Positions 25,815-33,977 of a stretch of 64,000 nucleotides of DNA are shown here, piece after piece. The DNA lies in assembly GCA_030526355.1 (NCBI GenBank), contig JAUNDC010000002.1:103616-167615 (forward strand), read 5' to 3'. The DNA is from Bacillota bacterium (GTDB taxonomy: Bacteria; Bacillota; Clostridia; Peptostreptococcales; Anaerovoracaceae). Below the pieces are notes generated by a model, which was not told the DNA's origin, did not search any database, and saw only the letters and a program-made list of their open reading frames with translations. The translations under genes and the position numbers were made by a program. The stretch's first letter is position 1; the number at the start of each line of letters is the position of its first letter.

Positions 25815-26512
25815 TTTCATCAGGCAAAGGCGGGACAGGCAAAACGATGTTTTCTGTCAATATGGGAGCGATACTTGCGCAGCAGGGCTGCAAGGTAATG
25901 CTCATGGATATGGACATGGGACTCAGGAACATGGACCTATATCTGGGAATGGAAAACAAAGTGGTGTATAACATTATGGATGTGGTGTCCGGCATATGCA
26001 GAATAAAAAAAGCCATGATAAAGGTCAGCGGATTTGACAATCTGTTTTTCATGGCAGCATCTCCGGGACGTGATGACAGGGATATAACTCCGCTGCATAT
26101 GGAGGTTCTGTGCCGTAAGCTTGGTAAATACTTTGATTATATTATTATTGACTGCCCTGCAGGCATAGGCGATATGCTGGATGTTGCAATAACTGCCGCC
26201 GATACAGCGGTCATAGTAACAGAGCCTGATGCGTCGGCTCTCAGAGATGCGGATATAACGGAGCGTTATCTGCAGGAGCACGGGATAGATAATATCGGCA
26301 TAGTTGTGAACAAGGTTAAGGCATCCCTGATGAATGCCGGGCTTATTCCCGGTGTATCGTACATAATAAATTCATTCAAGAGCCCTGTTGTGGGTATAAT
26401 ACAGGACGATGACAATATACATATTTCGACAAATAAAGGAATTCCGATTGTATGCAAAAGAGGAACATACATTGAGCGTAATTTCAGAGAAATTGTAGGC
26501 AGGATAATTTAG
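25796..26512 (+). CDS. minD: MinD/ParA-family septum site ATPase
   Basis: A 238-residue deviant Walker A ATPase (SSGKGGTGKTMFSVNMG), with DMDMGLRNMDLYLG, IIIDCPAGIGD and VVNKVK. It is close to MinD, which sets division-site placement at the membrane. The C-terminus (ERNFREIVGRII) is short and lacks an obvious long amphipathic membrane helix. It overlaps the PBP2 gene. No minC or minE is adjacent, so a MinD-like role with another partner is possible. Confidence 0.85.
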   Translation: MGKVILISSGKGGTGKTMFSVNMGAILAQQGCKVMLMDMDMGLRNMDLYLGMENKVVYNIMDVVSGICRIKKAMIKVSGFDNLFFMAASPGRDDRDITPLHMEVLCRKLGKYFDYIIIDCPAGIGDMLDVAITAADTAVIVTEPDASALRDADITERYLQEHGIDNIGIVVNKVKASLMNAGLIPGVSYIINSFKSPVVGIIQDDDNIHISTNKGIPIVCKRGTYIERNFREIVGRII

Positions 26513-26538
26513 AAGCGGACAATAGCACCACAGCTCCT

Positions 26539-27639
26539 TCAGAGCTTCTGACGGCAGCTTACGCTGAGTATGAAGCCGATTCCCGTCATGGATGCCAGCA
26601 TAGATGAGCCTCCGTAGCTCATAAAAGGCAGAGTTATTCCGGTTACCGGCATTATTCCCATATTCATAGCTATATTTTCGAATGATTGGAATGCGAACAT
26701 TCCGGTGAAGCCGGCGCAGATCAGGGTTCCCTGCAGATCTGTGGAATATCGGGCTGTTTTAAGGGTATGGTAAATAAGTATGGCGAAAAGCAGTATAATG
26801 GCGAAGCCGCCGATGAAGCCGAATTCTTCGACTGTGGATGCAAAGATAAAATCCGACTCCGGCACAGGAAGAAAATCAAGAGATGCCTGAGTGCCGTTGA
26901 GATATCCCTTTCCCGATAATCCGCCGGAGCCTATTGCTGCTTTGGAGTTCCATACCTGATAATTACCTGCAAGCTCCAGATTTTCGGGGTGCAGGAAAGC
27001 ATCTATTCTTTCTTTCTGGTAACCTGCCAGAAAATAGTAAAAAAGTGGCATCAGAACAGCTGATGCTAGAGCCAGACGACCTATTATCTTCAGTTCAAGT
27101 CCCCAGCAGAAAACCATGAACAGCCATATGGCACAGAATACACATCCGCTCCCGAAGTCTTCCTTTGCTACTATGATAATGAAGGGCATACCGTAGAGTG
27201 CTGCTTTTGCAATGCCTGAGGCACTGTTGAGACAAGGGGATGATCTGGAAAGAAAGCCTGCCATAACGATGACAAATGCCAGCTTTACAAATTCAGAAGG
27301 CTGTATGGTCAGAAAACCTAGATCCAGCCACGATCTGGAGCCGTAGAACGAAGTGCCGAGTCCCGGCACATATACGGACAGAAGAAAAACAATGCTGAAT
27401 AAATATATATATTTTTCCAGGGCGATGAAATATCTGCAGCCCAGCTTGAGAACGGCAGCTGCCATAAGAATTCCTGTAAGCAGAGCTGCAGACTGTATAA
27501 AAACTTCCCTGGAAGGGAAGGTCCCGTTATTATAAGCAATTCCTGAAATGCTTAATATGCCTGCCATGGACAGGAGCAGAGGAGCGGCGATAATATAGCG
27601 GTTGCAGCGCATTATCGTTTCTGAAAAATTGTTCACCAT
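26539..27639 (-). CDS. rodA: RodA/FtsW-family peptidoglycan glycosyltransferase
   Basis: A 366-residue SEDS polymerase with about ten membrane segments. The sequence contains GSRSWLDLGFLTIQPSEFVKLAFV and the C-terminal MPVTGITLPFMSYGGSSM motif. SEDS proteins polymerise glycan strands with a class B PBP, probably the one at 23457-25814. I chose ATG 27639 (MVNNFSETIMRC) over a TTG at 27669. It is oriented against the radC-PBP2-minD genes. Confidence 0.92.
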   Translation of the reverse strand: MVNNFSETIMRCNRYIIAAPLLLSMAGILSISGIAYNNGTFPSREVFIQSAALLTGILMAAAVLKLGCRYFIALEKYIYLFSIVFLLSVYVPGLGTSFYGSRSWLDLGFLTIQPSEFVKLAFVIVMAGFLSRSSPCLNSASGIAKAALYGMPFIIIVAKEDFGSGCVFCAIWLFMVFCWGLELKIIGRLALASAVLMPLFYYFLAGYQKERIDAFLHPENLELAGNYQVWNSKAAIGSGGLSGKGYLNGTQASLDFLPVPESDFIFASTVEEFGFIGGFAIILLFAILIYHTLKTARYSTDLQGTLICAGFTGMFAFQSFENIAMNMGIMPVTGITLPFMSYGGSSMLASMTGIGFILSVSCRQKL

Positions 27640-27653
27640 TGCACTCCATTTCC

Positions 27654-27682
27654 TTGACGAACAAGCCAAAAAAGTCTATAAT
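27654..27682 (+). promoter_or_regulatory. sigma-A promoter of rny
   Basis: TTGACG, a 17-nt spacer and TATAAT, 119 bp upstream of the RNase Y ATG. The -35 box lies only 15 bp from the divergent rodA start. Confidence 0.75.
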
Positions 27683-27800
27683 CGTATTGTGTGCTTTTTA
27701 TTAAATATTATTACTGAATTGTAATGATTTGATATTTACAAGTAACTTTAATTTGATTATAGAATTGAAAATTGAAAACTGAAGAAAAGGAGGAAATTAG

Positions 27801-29345
27801 ATGGCGAGTATCATTATTCCTATCGTAGTTGGACTGGCAGCTCTGGCAGTGGGGCTGCTGGTTGGATATATACTTAGAAAATCTATTGGTGAAAAAACTA
27901 TCGGCAATGCCGAACAGAAAGCCAGAAATCTTATTCTCGATGCAGAGAACAGAGCGGAAACGCTCAAAAAGGAAATGGTTCTGGAGGCCAAAGAGGAGGC
28001 TCACAGACAGAGGAGTGAAGCGGAAAGGGAAATCAGAGAGAGAAGAAACGAAATTCAGAAATCAGAAAGAAGGCTGATTCAGAAAGAGGAATCCATAGAC
28101 AGAAAACTTGAAAATATTGAGAAGAAAGAAGAAAGCATAACAAACAAAGAAAGAAACATCAGCAATAAGCAGCAGGAAATGGAAAAGCTTTTCCAGAGAC
28201 AGCTTGAAGAGCTTGAGAAGATATCAGGCTACTCAATCGACCAGGCAAGAGAAATAATTCTTAACAAGGTTGAGAAGGAGGCAAGAAGCGATGCTGCTGC
28301 CCTTTACAAGGAAATCGAAAGCAAGGCCAAGGAGGATGCTGACAAGAAGGCCAAGGAAATAATTACCGGTGCTATACAGAGATGTGCTGCAGATCATGTG
28401 GCTGAATCTACAGTTTCGGTGGTTCCTCTTCCTAATGACGAGATGAAGGGTCGTATAATAGGCAGAGAGGGCAGAAATATCAGAGCTATCGAAACGCTCA
28501 CAGGTATCGACCTTATTATCGATGACACACCGGAAGCTGTTATTCTCTCGGGATTTGATCCGGTAAGAAGAGAAATTGCAAGGCTTTCACTTGAAAAGCT
28601 TATTGTAGACGGCAGAATACATCCGGCAAGAATCGAAGAAATGGTTCAGAAGTCGGAACGTGAAGTCAATGCGATCATCAAGGAGGAGGGTGAACAGGCA
28701 ACCTTCGAGGTTGGTATTCACAACCTTCATCCTGAGCTGGTCAAGCTTCTGGGAAGACTTAAGTACAGGACTTCATACGGCCAGAATGTGCTGAAGCATT
28801 CTATAGAAGTGGCTCATCTGGCAGGGCTTATGGCAGGCGAGCTGGGACTTGATGTGACTCTGGCTAAGAGAGCCGGTCTGCTTCATGATATCGGTAAGGC
28901 TCTTGACCATGAAAGAGAGGGAACTCATGTTGATATAGGTATTGAGGTTCTCAGGAAATACAAGGAATCTGAAGCAGTGATAAATGGTATGGCTGCACAT
29001 CACGGGGATTATGAACCTAAATCAGTTGAAGCTGTGCTGATTGCGGCAGCAGATGCGCTTTCCGCAGCAAGACCGGGTGCAAGAAGAGAGACTCTCGAGT
29101 CATATATCAAGAGACTTCAGAAGCTTGAAGAAATCGCCAATACGACTGAAGGCGTTGAGAGATCATTTGCTATTCAGGCCGGCAGAGAAATCAGAATCAT
29201 TGCCAAACCTGATGAAGTGGGTGACGATGCTATCGCTCTTCTCGCTAGAGACATTTCAAAGAAAATCGAATCTGAGCTGGAATACCCGGGACAGATTAAG
29301 GTTAATGTCGTGAGAGAGACAAGAGCTATTGATTATGCAAAATAA
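27801..29345 (+). CDS. rny: ribonuclease Y
   Basis: A membrane-anchored endoribonuclease that starts mRNA decay in Bacillota. The 514-residue protein has an N-terminal membrane helix (about 3-25), a long charged coiled coil (about 35-185), a KH domain ([19 protein letters not shown], about 215-235) and an HD domain ([12 protein letters not shown] near 360). Length and architecture are normal. AAAGGAGGAA precedes the ATG. An intrinsic terminator follows. Confidence 0.97.
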   Translation: MASIIIPIVVGLAALAVGLLVGYILRKSIGEKTIGNAEQKARNLILDAENRAETLKKEMVLEAKEEAHRQRSEAEREIRERRNEIQKSERRLIQKEESIDRKLENIEKKEESITNKERNISNKQQEMEKLFQRQLEELEKISGYSIDQAREIILNKVEKEARSDAAALYKEIESKAKEDADKKAKEIITGAIQRCAADHVAESTVSVVPLPNDEMKGRIIGREGRNIRAIETLTGIDLIIDDTPEAVILSGFDPVRREIARLSLEKLIVDGRIHPARIEEMVQKSEREVNAIIKEEGEQATFEVGIHNLHPELVKLLGRLKYRTSYGQNVLKHSIEVAHLAGLMAGELGLDVTLAKRAGLLHDIGKALDHEREGTHVDIGIEVLRKYKESEAVINGMAAHHGDYEPKSVEAVLIAAADALSAARPGARRETLESYIKRLQKLEEIANTTEGVERSFAIQAGREIRIIAKPDEVGDDAIALLARDISKKIESELEYPGQIKVNVVRETRAIDYAK

Positions 29346-29355
29346 GATTAACAGA

Positions 29356-29380
29356 GGCGGATTCATATCCGCCCTTTTTT
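29356..29380 (+). terminator. intrinsic terminator of rny
   Basis: GGCGGAT and ATCCGCC form a perfect 7-bp stem with a TCAT loop, followed by six T residues. Confidence 0.88.
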
Positions 29381-29393
29381 CTGGAGATAAAAG

Positions 29394-30557
29394 ATGATTT
29401 ATTTGGATAACAGTGCTACGACAAAACAGCACCATGAGGTTACGGCACTCATGGTGAAACATATGGAGGAGAATTTCGGCAATCCGTCTTCTCTGTATCA
29501 ACTTGGTGTTGACAGCGAAAAGTCAGTCAAGACAGCAAGAAAACAGCTTGCATCAGCGATGGGTCTGCATGATGGTAATATATGCTTCACATCGGGAGGT
29601 ACAGAGGCTGACAATATGGCTATATTTGGAGCTGCACGTTCGATGAGGCGTATGGGCAGAAGAATAGTCACCTCAGCTGTTGAGCACCCGGCGGTGCTTG
29701 AATGCTGCAGGAGACTTGAGGCCGAGGGCTTTGAGGTGGAGCGCATAGGTGTTGACAGCAGGTGCAGGCTGAATATGGATCAGCTCGAGAGAGCTGTAAA
29801 TGAGGATACTATTCTCGTTACACTGATGCATGTAAATAATGAAGCGGGAACTGTAATGCCGGTAGACAAAGTGAAGGCTGTAATGAAAGCAAAAAATGCA
29901 CCTGGGCTGCTTCATTGTGATGCAGTGCAGAGCTTTGGCAAGCTTGATATGCCGCAGGATGCAGATCTTATTTCTGTGAGCGGACATAAGATACATGGGC
30001 CTAAGGGAAGCGGTGCGCTTTATATCAGAAAAGGACTTAACATTCCTGCGTTTATTGAAGGCGGCGGTCAGGAAAGCGGAAGGCGTTCAGGTACAGAGAA
30101 TGTTCCTGCTATTGCAGGGCTTGGTCTTGCTGCAGAGCTTGCGGAGGCTGACAGAAAAAATGAAATGAGCAGGATAGCTGCTATGAGAAGCTATCTTATT
30201 GACGGCCTTAAGGCTGAGATTAAGGATATTACTATCAACAGTCCGGAGGAGGCTGGAGATGAAAGCGGATTGTGCTGTCCGTCTGTACTGAATGTTTCCT
30301 TTGCAGGGACACGTGGAGAAGTGCTGCTGCACACTCTTGAGCAGGACGGGATATATGTATCTACAGGATCTGCCTGCTCTTCAAACAAAAAAGGACAGAG
30401 CCATGTTCTCAAGGCTATGGGTCTTAAGGATAAGGAAATTGAAGGAACTCTCAGATTCAGCTTTGGCAGATACAATAGTATGGATGAAATGGATACTGTG
30501 ATAATGAAGGTTGCTGCTGCTGTTAAACGCTTCAGGAGACTGGGGAGCTTCAGATAG
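29394..30557 (+). CDS. cysteine desulfurase (NifS/IscS family)
   Basis: A 387-residue PLP enzyme that removes sulfur from cysteine as an enzyme-bound persulfide. PLP lysine is in SVSGHKIHGPKGSGALY (about 200). The catalytic cysteine is in VSTGSACSSNKKGQ (about 325). It starts 14 bp after the rny terminator and is followed by thiI after 27 bp, so it probably supplies sulfur for tRNA 4-thiouridine and thiamin. This pairing of a dedicated desulfurase with thiI is common in Bacillota. Confidence 0.93.
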   Translation: MIYLDNSATTKQHHEVTALMVKHMEENFGNPSSLYQLGVDSEKSVKTARKQLASAMGLHDGNICFTSGGTEADNMAIFGAARSMRRMGRRIVTSAVEHPAVLECCRRLEAEGFEVERIGVDSRCRLNMDQLERAVNEDTILVTLMHVNNEAGTVMPVDKVKAVMKAKNAPGLLHCDAVQSFGKLDMPQDADLISVSGHKIHGPKGSGALYIRKGLNIPAFIEGGGQESGRRSGTENVPAIAGLGLAAELAEADRKNEMSRIAAMRSYLIDGLKAEIKDITINSPEEAGDESGLCCPSVLNVSFAGTRGEVLLHTLEQDGIYVSTGSACSSNKKGQSHVLKAMGLKDKEIEGTLRFSFGRYNSMDEMDTVIMKVAAAVKRFRRLGSFR

Positions 30558-30584
30558 TTCGCAGGAAATAATGTAAGGAGATAT

Positions 30585-31781
30585 ATGAAAATGGAATTAA
30601 ATCAGGAGCATATTTTTATTGTAAGATGCGGAGAGGTTGCCCTTAAGGGCATGAACAAACCGTATTTTGAAAGAATGCTTGTTGAAAGAATCAGAAAGCT
30701 TCTCAAAAAATTTGACGGAGTGAGTGTAAAGCGTCATGAGGGGCTGATTTATGTAAGAGCAGACAAGGCTCTGGATAAACAGGCTATAATCAAGGAGATT
30801 TCAAAGGTTTTCGGTGTTGCTTCAATCAGTCCTGCTGTTGAATGTGAAAGCACCATGGAATCCATAGGCAGAGCGGCGGTTGCTTATATGCTTGAGGCTA
30901 TTGACGAAAGAGGCATTAAAACCTTCAAGGTAGAAGCTAAACGTGCTGACAAGAATTTCCCTGTCAAGTCGCCGGATATCGGCAAGCAGATAGGTGCTGC
31001 GGTGCTGAAGGGTTGCAAGGTACTGAAGGTTGACGTACATCATCCGGATTGTCTTCTGTTTGTTGATGTAAGACATGATAAATCATATATATATCAGGAT
31101 AAGATTGCCGGTTTCGGTGGTCTGCCGCTGGGTACCAATGGTAAAGGTTTGTCGCTGCTGTCCGGAGGCATAGATTCACCTGTTGCAACATGGATGATGG
31201 CCAAGAGAGGCATGATGATTGAAGCCGTGCATTTTCATTCATATCCATATACAAGCCAGCGTGCACAGGAAAAGGTTGAGGAACTGGCTTCTCTTGTTGC
31301 GACCTATTGTGGCAGATTCAAAATGCATGTTGTGAACCTTCTGCCTGTTCAGGAGCAGATCGTGGAACATTGCCCGGAGGAGGAGACTACGATTCTGGTG
31401 AGGCGGTTCATGATGAGGATTGCTCAGAAAATCGCGGAAAAGAACGGCTGTGGTATGCTGATAACTGGTGAGAATCTGGGACAGGTGGCAAGTCAGACTG
31501 CAGAATCGCTGATAGTGACGGATGCATCTGTTACAATGCCTGTTATGAGACCGCTTATTGCGATGGATAAAGTGGACATAATGGATCTGGCACAGGAAAT
31601 CGGAACTTACGAAACTTCAATACAGCCTTATGAGGACTGCTGTACTGTTTTCCTGCCGAAGCATCCGGCAACAAAGCCTAAGCTTGAGAAGATTTTGGAA
31701 TCAGAAAGCAGGCTTGACTGTGAGGCTCTCATTGATGCTGCTGTTGAAGCAGAAGAAATTATCGATATTTTCCCTGCGTAA
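30585..31781 (+). CDS. thiI: tRNA 4-thiouridine synthase ThiI
   Basis: A 398-residue enzyme that thiolates U8 of tRNA and can feed thiamin sulfur. It has an N-terminal ferredoxin-like and THUMP domain (about 60-170) and a PP-loop ATP pyrophosphatase domain with LLSGGIDSPVATWMMAKRG. The C-terminal rhodanese domain of the enterobacterial protein is absent, as usual in Bacillota. AAGGAG precedes the ATG. It is co-transcribed with the cysteine desulfurase. Confidence 0.95.
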   Translation: MKMELNQEHIFIVRCGEVALKGMNKPYFERMLVERIRKLLKKFDGVSVKRHEGLIYVRADKALDKQAIIKEISKVFGVASISPAVECESTMESIGRAAVAYMLEAIDERGIKTFKVEAKRADKNFPVKSPDIGKQIGAAVLKGCKVLKVDVHHPDCLLFVDVRHDKSYIYQDKIAGFGGLPLGTNGKGLSLLSGGIDSPVATWMMAKRGMMIEAVHFHSYPYTSQRAQEKVEELASLVATYCGRFKMHVVNLLPVQEQIVEHCPEEETTILVRRFMMRIAQKIAEKNGCGMLITGENLGQVASQTAESLIVTDASVTMPVMRPLIAMDKVDIMDLAQEIGTYETSIQPYEDCCTVFLPKHPATKPKLEKILESESRLDCEALIDAAVEAEEIIDIFPA

Positions 31782-31834
31782 TACAGCAAACGACAAAAGA
31801 AGTGGTTATTCTGCTTTTTTTCCTAAGGACAAAT

Positions 31835-31886
31835 CCCCCTTGAAAAGACTATAATTATAGAAGAGTCTTGAAAAGGGGGTTTTTTT
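31835..31886 (+). terminator. two-part hairpin with T-run that also contains the spoIIAA ribosome binding site
   Basis: CCCCCTT (31835-31841) pairs with AAGGGGG (31873-31879) and AGACT with AGTCT inside, followed by seven T residues. The AAGGGGG arm is also the Shine-Dalgarno of the spoIIAA GTG at 31887. AAGGACAA at 31825 and TATAATTATA at 31850 could be a sporulation promoter, but the match to sigma-H elements is weak. Confidence 0.65.
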
Positions 31887-32252
31887 GTGGAAGTAATTTT
31901 CAGAGTATCGGAGCGTATTTTGATTGCATGCGTAAAGGGTGATGTCGATCATCACAGTGCTGCACCTTTAAGGAATACTATTGACGAGTCTATGAAGGCT
32001 TTTGGATGCAGCGATCTGATTATGGATTTTTCAGGGGTTGAGTTTATGGACAGCTCAGGGATCGGCGTAGTGCTGGGAAGATACAAACGTCTTGCCGAAA
32101 GCGGCGGTTCATTTTACATTTCCGGTTGTTCCGGTCATATTGAACGTCTGCTTGAAATGTCAGGAGTTTTCTCGCTGGTACCGGCAGCAGAGGATTTTGA
32201 AAATGCTGTCGATCTGATAAATGGCCGTCAGCAGATGTGCATGGAGGTTTGA
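31887..32252 (+). CDS. spoIIAA: anti-sigma-F factor antagonist SpoIIAA
   Basis: A 121-residue STAS-domain protein that frees sigma-F by binding SpoIIAB when dephosphorylated. The phosphorylatable serine is in EFMDSSGIGVVLGRY (about 57). The start is GTG at 31887. The ribosome site lies inside a terminator-like hairpin. It is first in spoIIAA-spoIIAB-sigF. Confidence 0.95.
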   Translation: MEVIFRVSERILIACVKGDVDHHSAAPLRNTIDESMKAFGCSDLIMDFSGVEFMDSSGIGVVLGRYKRLAESGGSFYISGCSGHIERLLEMSGVFSLVPAAEDFENAVDLINGRQQMCMEV

Positions 32253-32254
32253 AT

Positions 32255-32701
32255 ATGAATAATTATATGAGGGTGGAATTCAGTGCCCTTGCTGAGAACG
32301 AAGCTTTTGCCAGAGCGGTGGCGGCTGCTTTTGTGATGCCTCTGGATCCTACTGTTGAAGAACTGACCGAAATCAAGACAGCTGTATCAGAAGCTGTCAG
32401 CAATAGTATCATACATGGCTACAGAGATTCCTGCTGCAAAAAGGACGCAGTAGTTGTGCTGGAATGCCGTATTATGAGTGGAGGCAAGGTGGTAATCAAG
32501 GTTGTTGATGAAGGTGCCGGAATTGAAGATGTTTCTAGAGCTATGGAGCCTCTTTTCACAACGGGTGATGAGGAGGAAAGATCCGGCATGGGATTTACGG
32601 TAATGGAAAGCTTCATGGACAAGCTTAGTGTAGAGTCAGAAAGGGGTAAGGGAACCACCGTTACTATGACTAAATATCTGGATATCGTACGTGGCATCTA
32701 A
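32255..32701 (+). CDS. spoIIAB: anti-sigma-F factor SpoIIAB
   Basis: A 148-residue GHKL serine kinase and anti-sigma factor. The N box is EIKTAVSEAVSNSIIHGY, with VVDEGAGIEDV and RSGMGFTVMESFMD for the ATP lid. I chose ATG 32255 for its GGAGG at 7 nt. It follows spoIIAA by 2 bp and overlaps sigF by 11 bp, which suggests tight translational coupling. Confidence 0.95.
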   Translation: MNNYMRVEFSALAENEAFARAVAAAFVMPLDPTVEELTEIKTAVSEAVSNSIIHGYRDSCCKKDAVVVLECRIMSGGKVVIKVVDEGAGIEDVSRAMEPLFTTGDEEERSGMGFTVMESFMDKLSVESERGKGTTVTMTKYLDIVRGI

Positions 32702-33425
32702 ATATGTTCCGGTAGCTAAGGAGGATACATATAGATTAATTGACGAAGCACAGAATGGAAATCAGGAAGCAAGAGAAAAGATCGTAGACCAGAATATTGG
32801 ATTGGTAAAAAACTTAGCGATGAAATATGCGACCGGATATTATGAACCTGAGGATCTTATGCAGGTCGGTTTCGTAGGGCTTATCAAAGCTATAGACCGG
32901 TTTGATACGGATTTTGATGTAATGTTCTCAACCTATGCGGTTCCCATGATATTAGGTGAGATAAAGAGGTTCATACGTGATGATGGAAGAATAAAGATAA
33001 GCAGGCAGCTTAAAACCGAAATAAAAAATCTCAAAAATATTCAGCAGGAATATTATAATAAATTCGGTGTAAGCCCTAAGATAAGCTATATTGCGGAAAA
33101 AATGGAAGTTTCAGCCGAGCATGTGATGGAAATACTCGAGGCTGCTGATTCGCTTGCCAATATGGAAAGTCTTGACAATCAACTGATCCCTGAGGGTATG
33201 CATGGCGGAGCCTGTGTCGACGAGGAACAACAGAAGGCTGAACTTATAGATCTCAAAAATGCTATTCGCGAGCTGGAGTCCAGAGAACGCCAGATAATAG
33301 TCCTGAGGTATTTCAAGGATATGACCCAGCAGCAGATTGCCAGAACTCTGGGTATTTCTCAGGTGCAGGTATCGAGGATAGAGAAGAAGGTGCTTATGCG
33401 TATGAAGGAAAAAATGGATATGTAA
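32691..33425 (+). CDS. sigF: RNA polymerase sporulation sigma factor SigF
   Basis: The first forespore sigma factor, 244 residues, with region 2 (EDLMQVGFVGLIKAIDRF, FSTYAVPMILGEIKRFIRDD) and region 4 (MTQQQIARTLGISQVQVSRI). The start is GTG at 32691, inside the end of spoIIAB. No spoVA genes follow, in contrast to some Bacilli. A tRNA and an accessory block lie downstream. Confidence 0.95.
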   Translation: MASKYVPVAKEDTYRLIDEAQNGNQEAREKIVDQNIGLVKNLAMKYATGYYEPEDLMQVGFVGLIKAIDRFDTDFDVMFSTYAVPMILGEIKRFIRDDGRIKISRQLKTEIKNLKNIQQEYYNKFGVSPKISYIAEKMEVSAEHVMEILEAADSLANMESLDNQLIPEGMHGGACVDEEQQKAELIDLKNAIRELESRERQIIVLRYFKDMTQQQIARTLGISQVQVSRIEKKVLMRMKEKMDM

Positions 33426-33437
33426 AGCAAAAGGAGT

Positions 33438-33495
33438 TGTCGCATTATGAACGGTTTATTATCAGGCAGACAGATAAATAAGCGTTAATGCGACA
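33438..33495. repeat. 10-bp inverted repeat enclosing a 13-codon mini-ORF after sigF
   Basis: TGTCGCATTA and TAATGCGACA are perfect complements 38 bp apart. Between them an AAGGAG site precedes ATG 33447, which opens a 13-codon frame ending at 33488 (MNGLLSGRQINKR). There is no T-run. It could be a terminator-like mRNA end or a tiny gene. Confidence 0.45.
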
Positions 33496-33505
33496 GCGTA
33501 CCTTG

Positions 33506-33646
33506 CTATTCCTTACGTTCATAAGCAACCAGTTCAACATCCTTCCCGGTCATATGGTATATCTGTTTTTCCATTTCTTTCAGCATATGCTCCAGAACGA
33601 GTTCAGAGTTTACTCTGTTGTCATTTTTGAATCTGCTGTATTTCAT
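33506..33646 (-). CDS. small hypothetical protein, 46 residues
   Basis: Reads MKYSRFKNDNRVNSELVLEH and ends VELVAYERKE. It is a charged helical protein with no motif I recognise. GAGGTGATTGAT before ATG 33646 is a good ribosome site and is the reason to accept it. It is convergent with sigF and lies 55 bp from the divergent tRNA promoter. Confidence 0.5.
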   Translation of the reverse strand: MKYSRFKNDNRVNSELVLEHMLKEMEKQIYHMTGKDVELVAYERKE

Positions 33647-33700
33647 ATCAATCACCTCGTGATTATTATGTGCAGAAATATAAAAATGTATAAAATCTTT

Positions 33701-33730
33701 TTGACACAGTACCATATATTAGTGTATAAT
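33701..33730 (+). promoter_or_regulatory. strong sigma-A promoter of tRNA-Arg
   Basis: TTGACA, an 18-nt spacer and TATAAT, both consensus hexamers. The tRNA begins 21 bp after the -10 box. Confidence 0.85.
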
Positions 33731-33750
33731 ATTTATCGGCAACTGAATAA

Positions 33751-33827
33751 GCGCCATTAGCTCAATTGGATAGAGTCGCGCACTACGAATGCGAAGGTTG
33801 GGGGTTCGAGTCCCTCATGGCGCGCCA
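33751..33827 (+). tRNA. tRNA-Arg (anticodon ACG)
   Basis: A 77-nt cloverleaf. Acceptor GCGCCAT pairs with ATGGCGC, the anticodon loop is CTACGAA, the T-arm GGGGG-TTCGAGT-CCCTC is normal and CCA is encoded. It is followed at once by an 18-bp hairpin terminator. Accessory genes start 150 bp downstream, so it may be an integration target. Confidence 0.95.
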
Positions 33828-33864
33828 ATAAAAAAATCTCTCGTTAGAGAGGTTTTTTTATTGG
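33825..33864. terminator. 18-bp bidirectional terminator directly after tRNA-Arg
   Basis: CCAATAAAAAAATCTCTC pairs with GAGAGGTTTTTTTATTGG around a GTTA loop, with one G-U pair. The encoded CCA end of the tRNA forms part of the stem. It has a T-rich arm on both strands. Confidence 0.9.
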
Positions 33865-33880
33865 CAAGCATAAAGAAAAA

Positions 33881-33893
33881 GGGACTCGAACCC
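33881..33893 (-). repeat. inverted 13-bp copy of the tRNA-Arg T-arm
   Basis: GGGACTCGAACCC is the exact reverse complement of 33802-33814 in the tRNA T-arm. It could be the remnant of a second tRNA end or of an attachment site left by an integrated element. It is also the generic T-arm sequence, so the link to this tRNA is not proven. Confidence 0.5.
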
Positions 33894-33977
33894 GAATTTT
33901 AGCAATTCTACTTATGAGGGCTGTTACTGACGCTGAAATTATAATACAATTAGGATGAGGCATTAGGAGAAAGAGAT

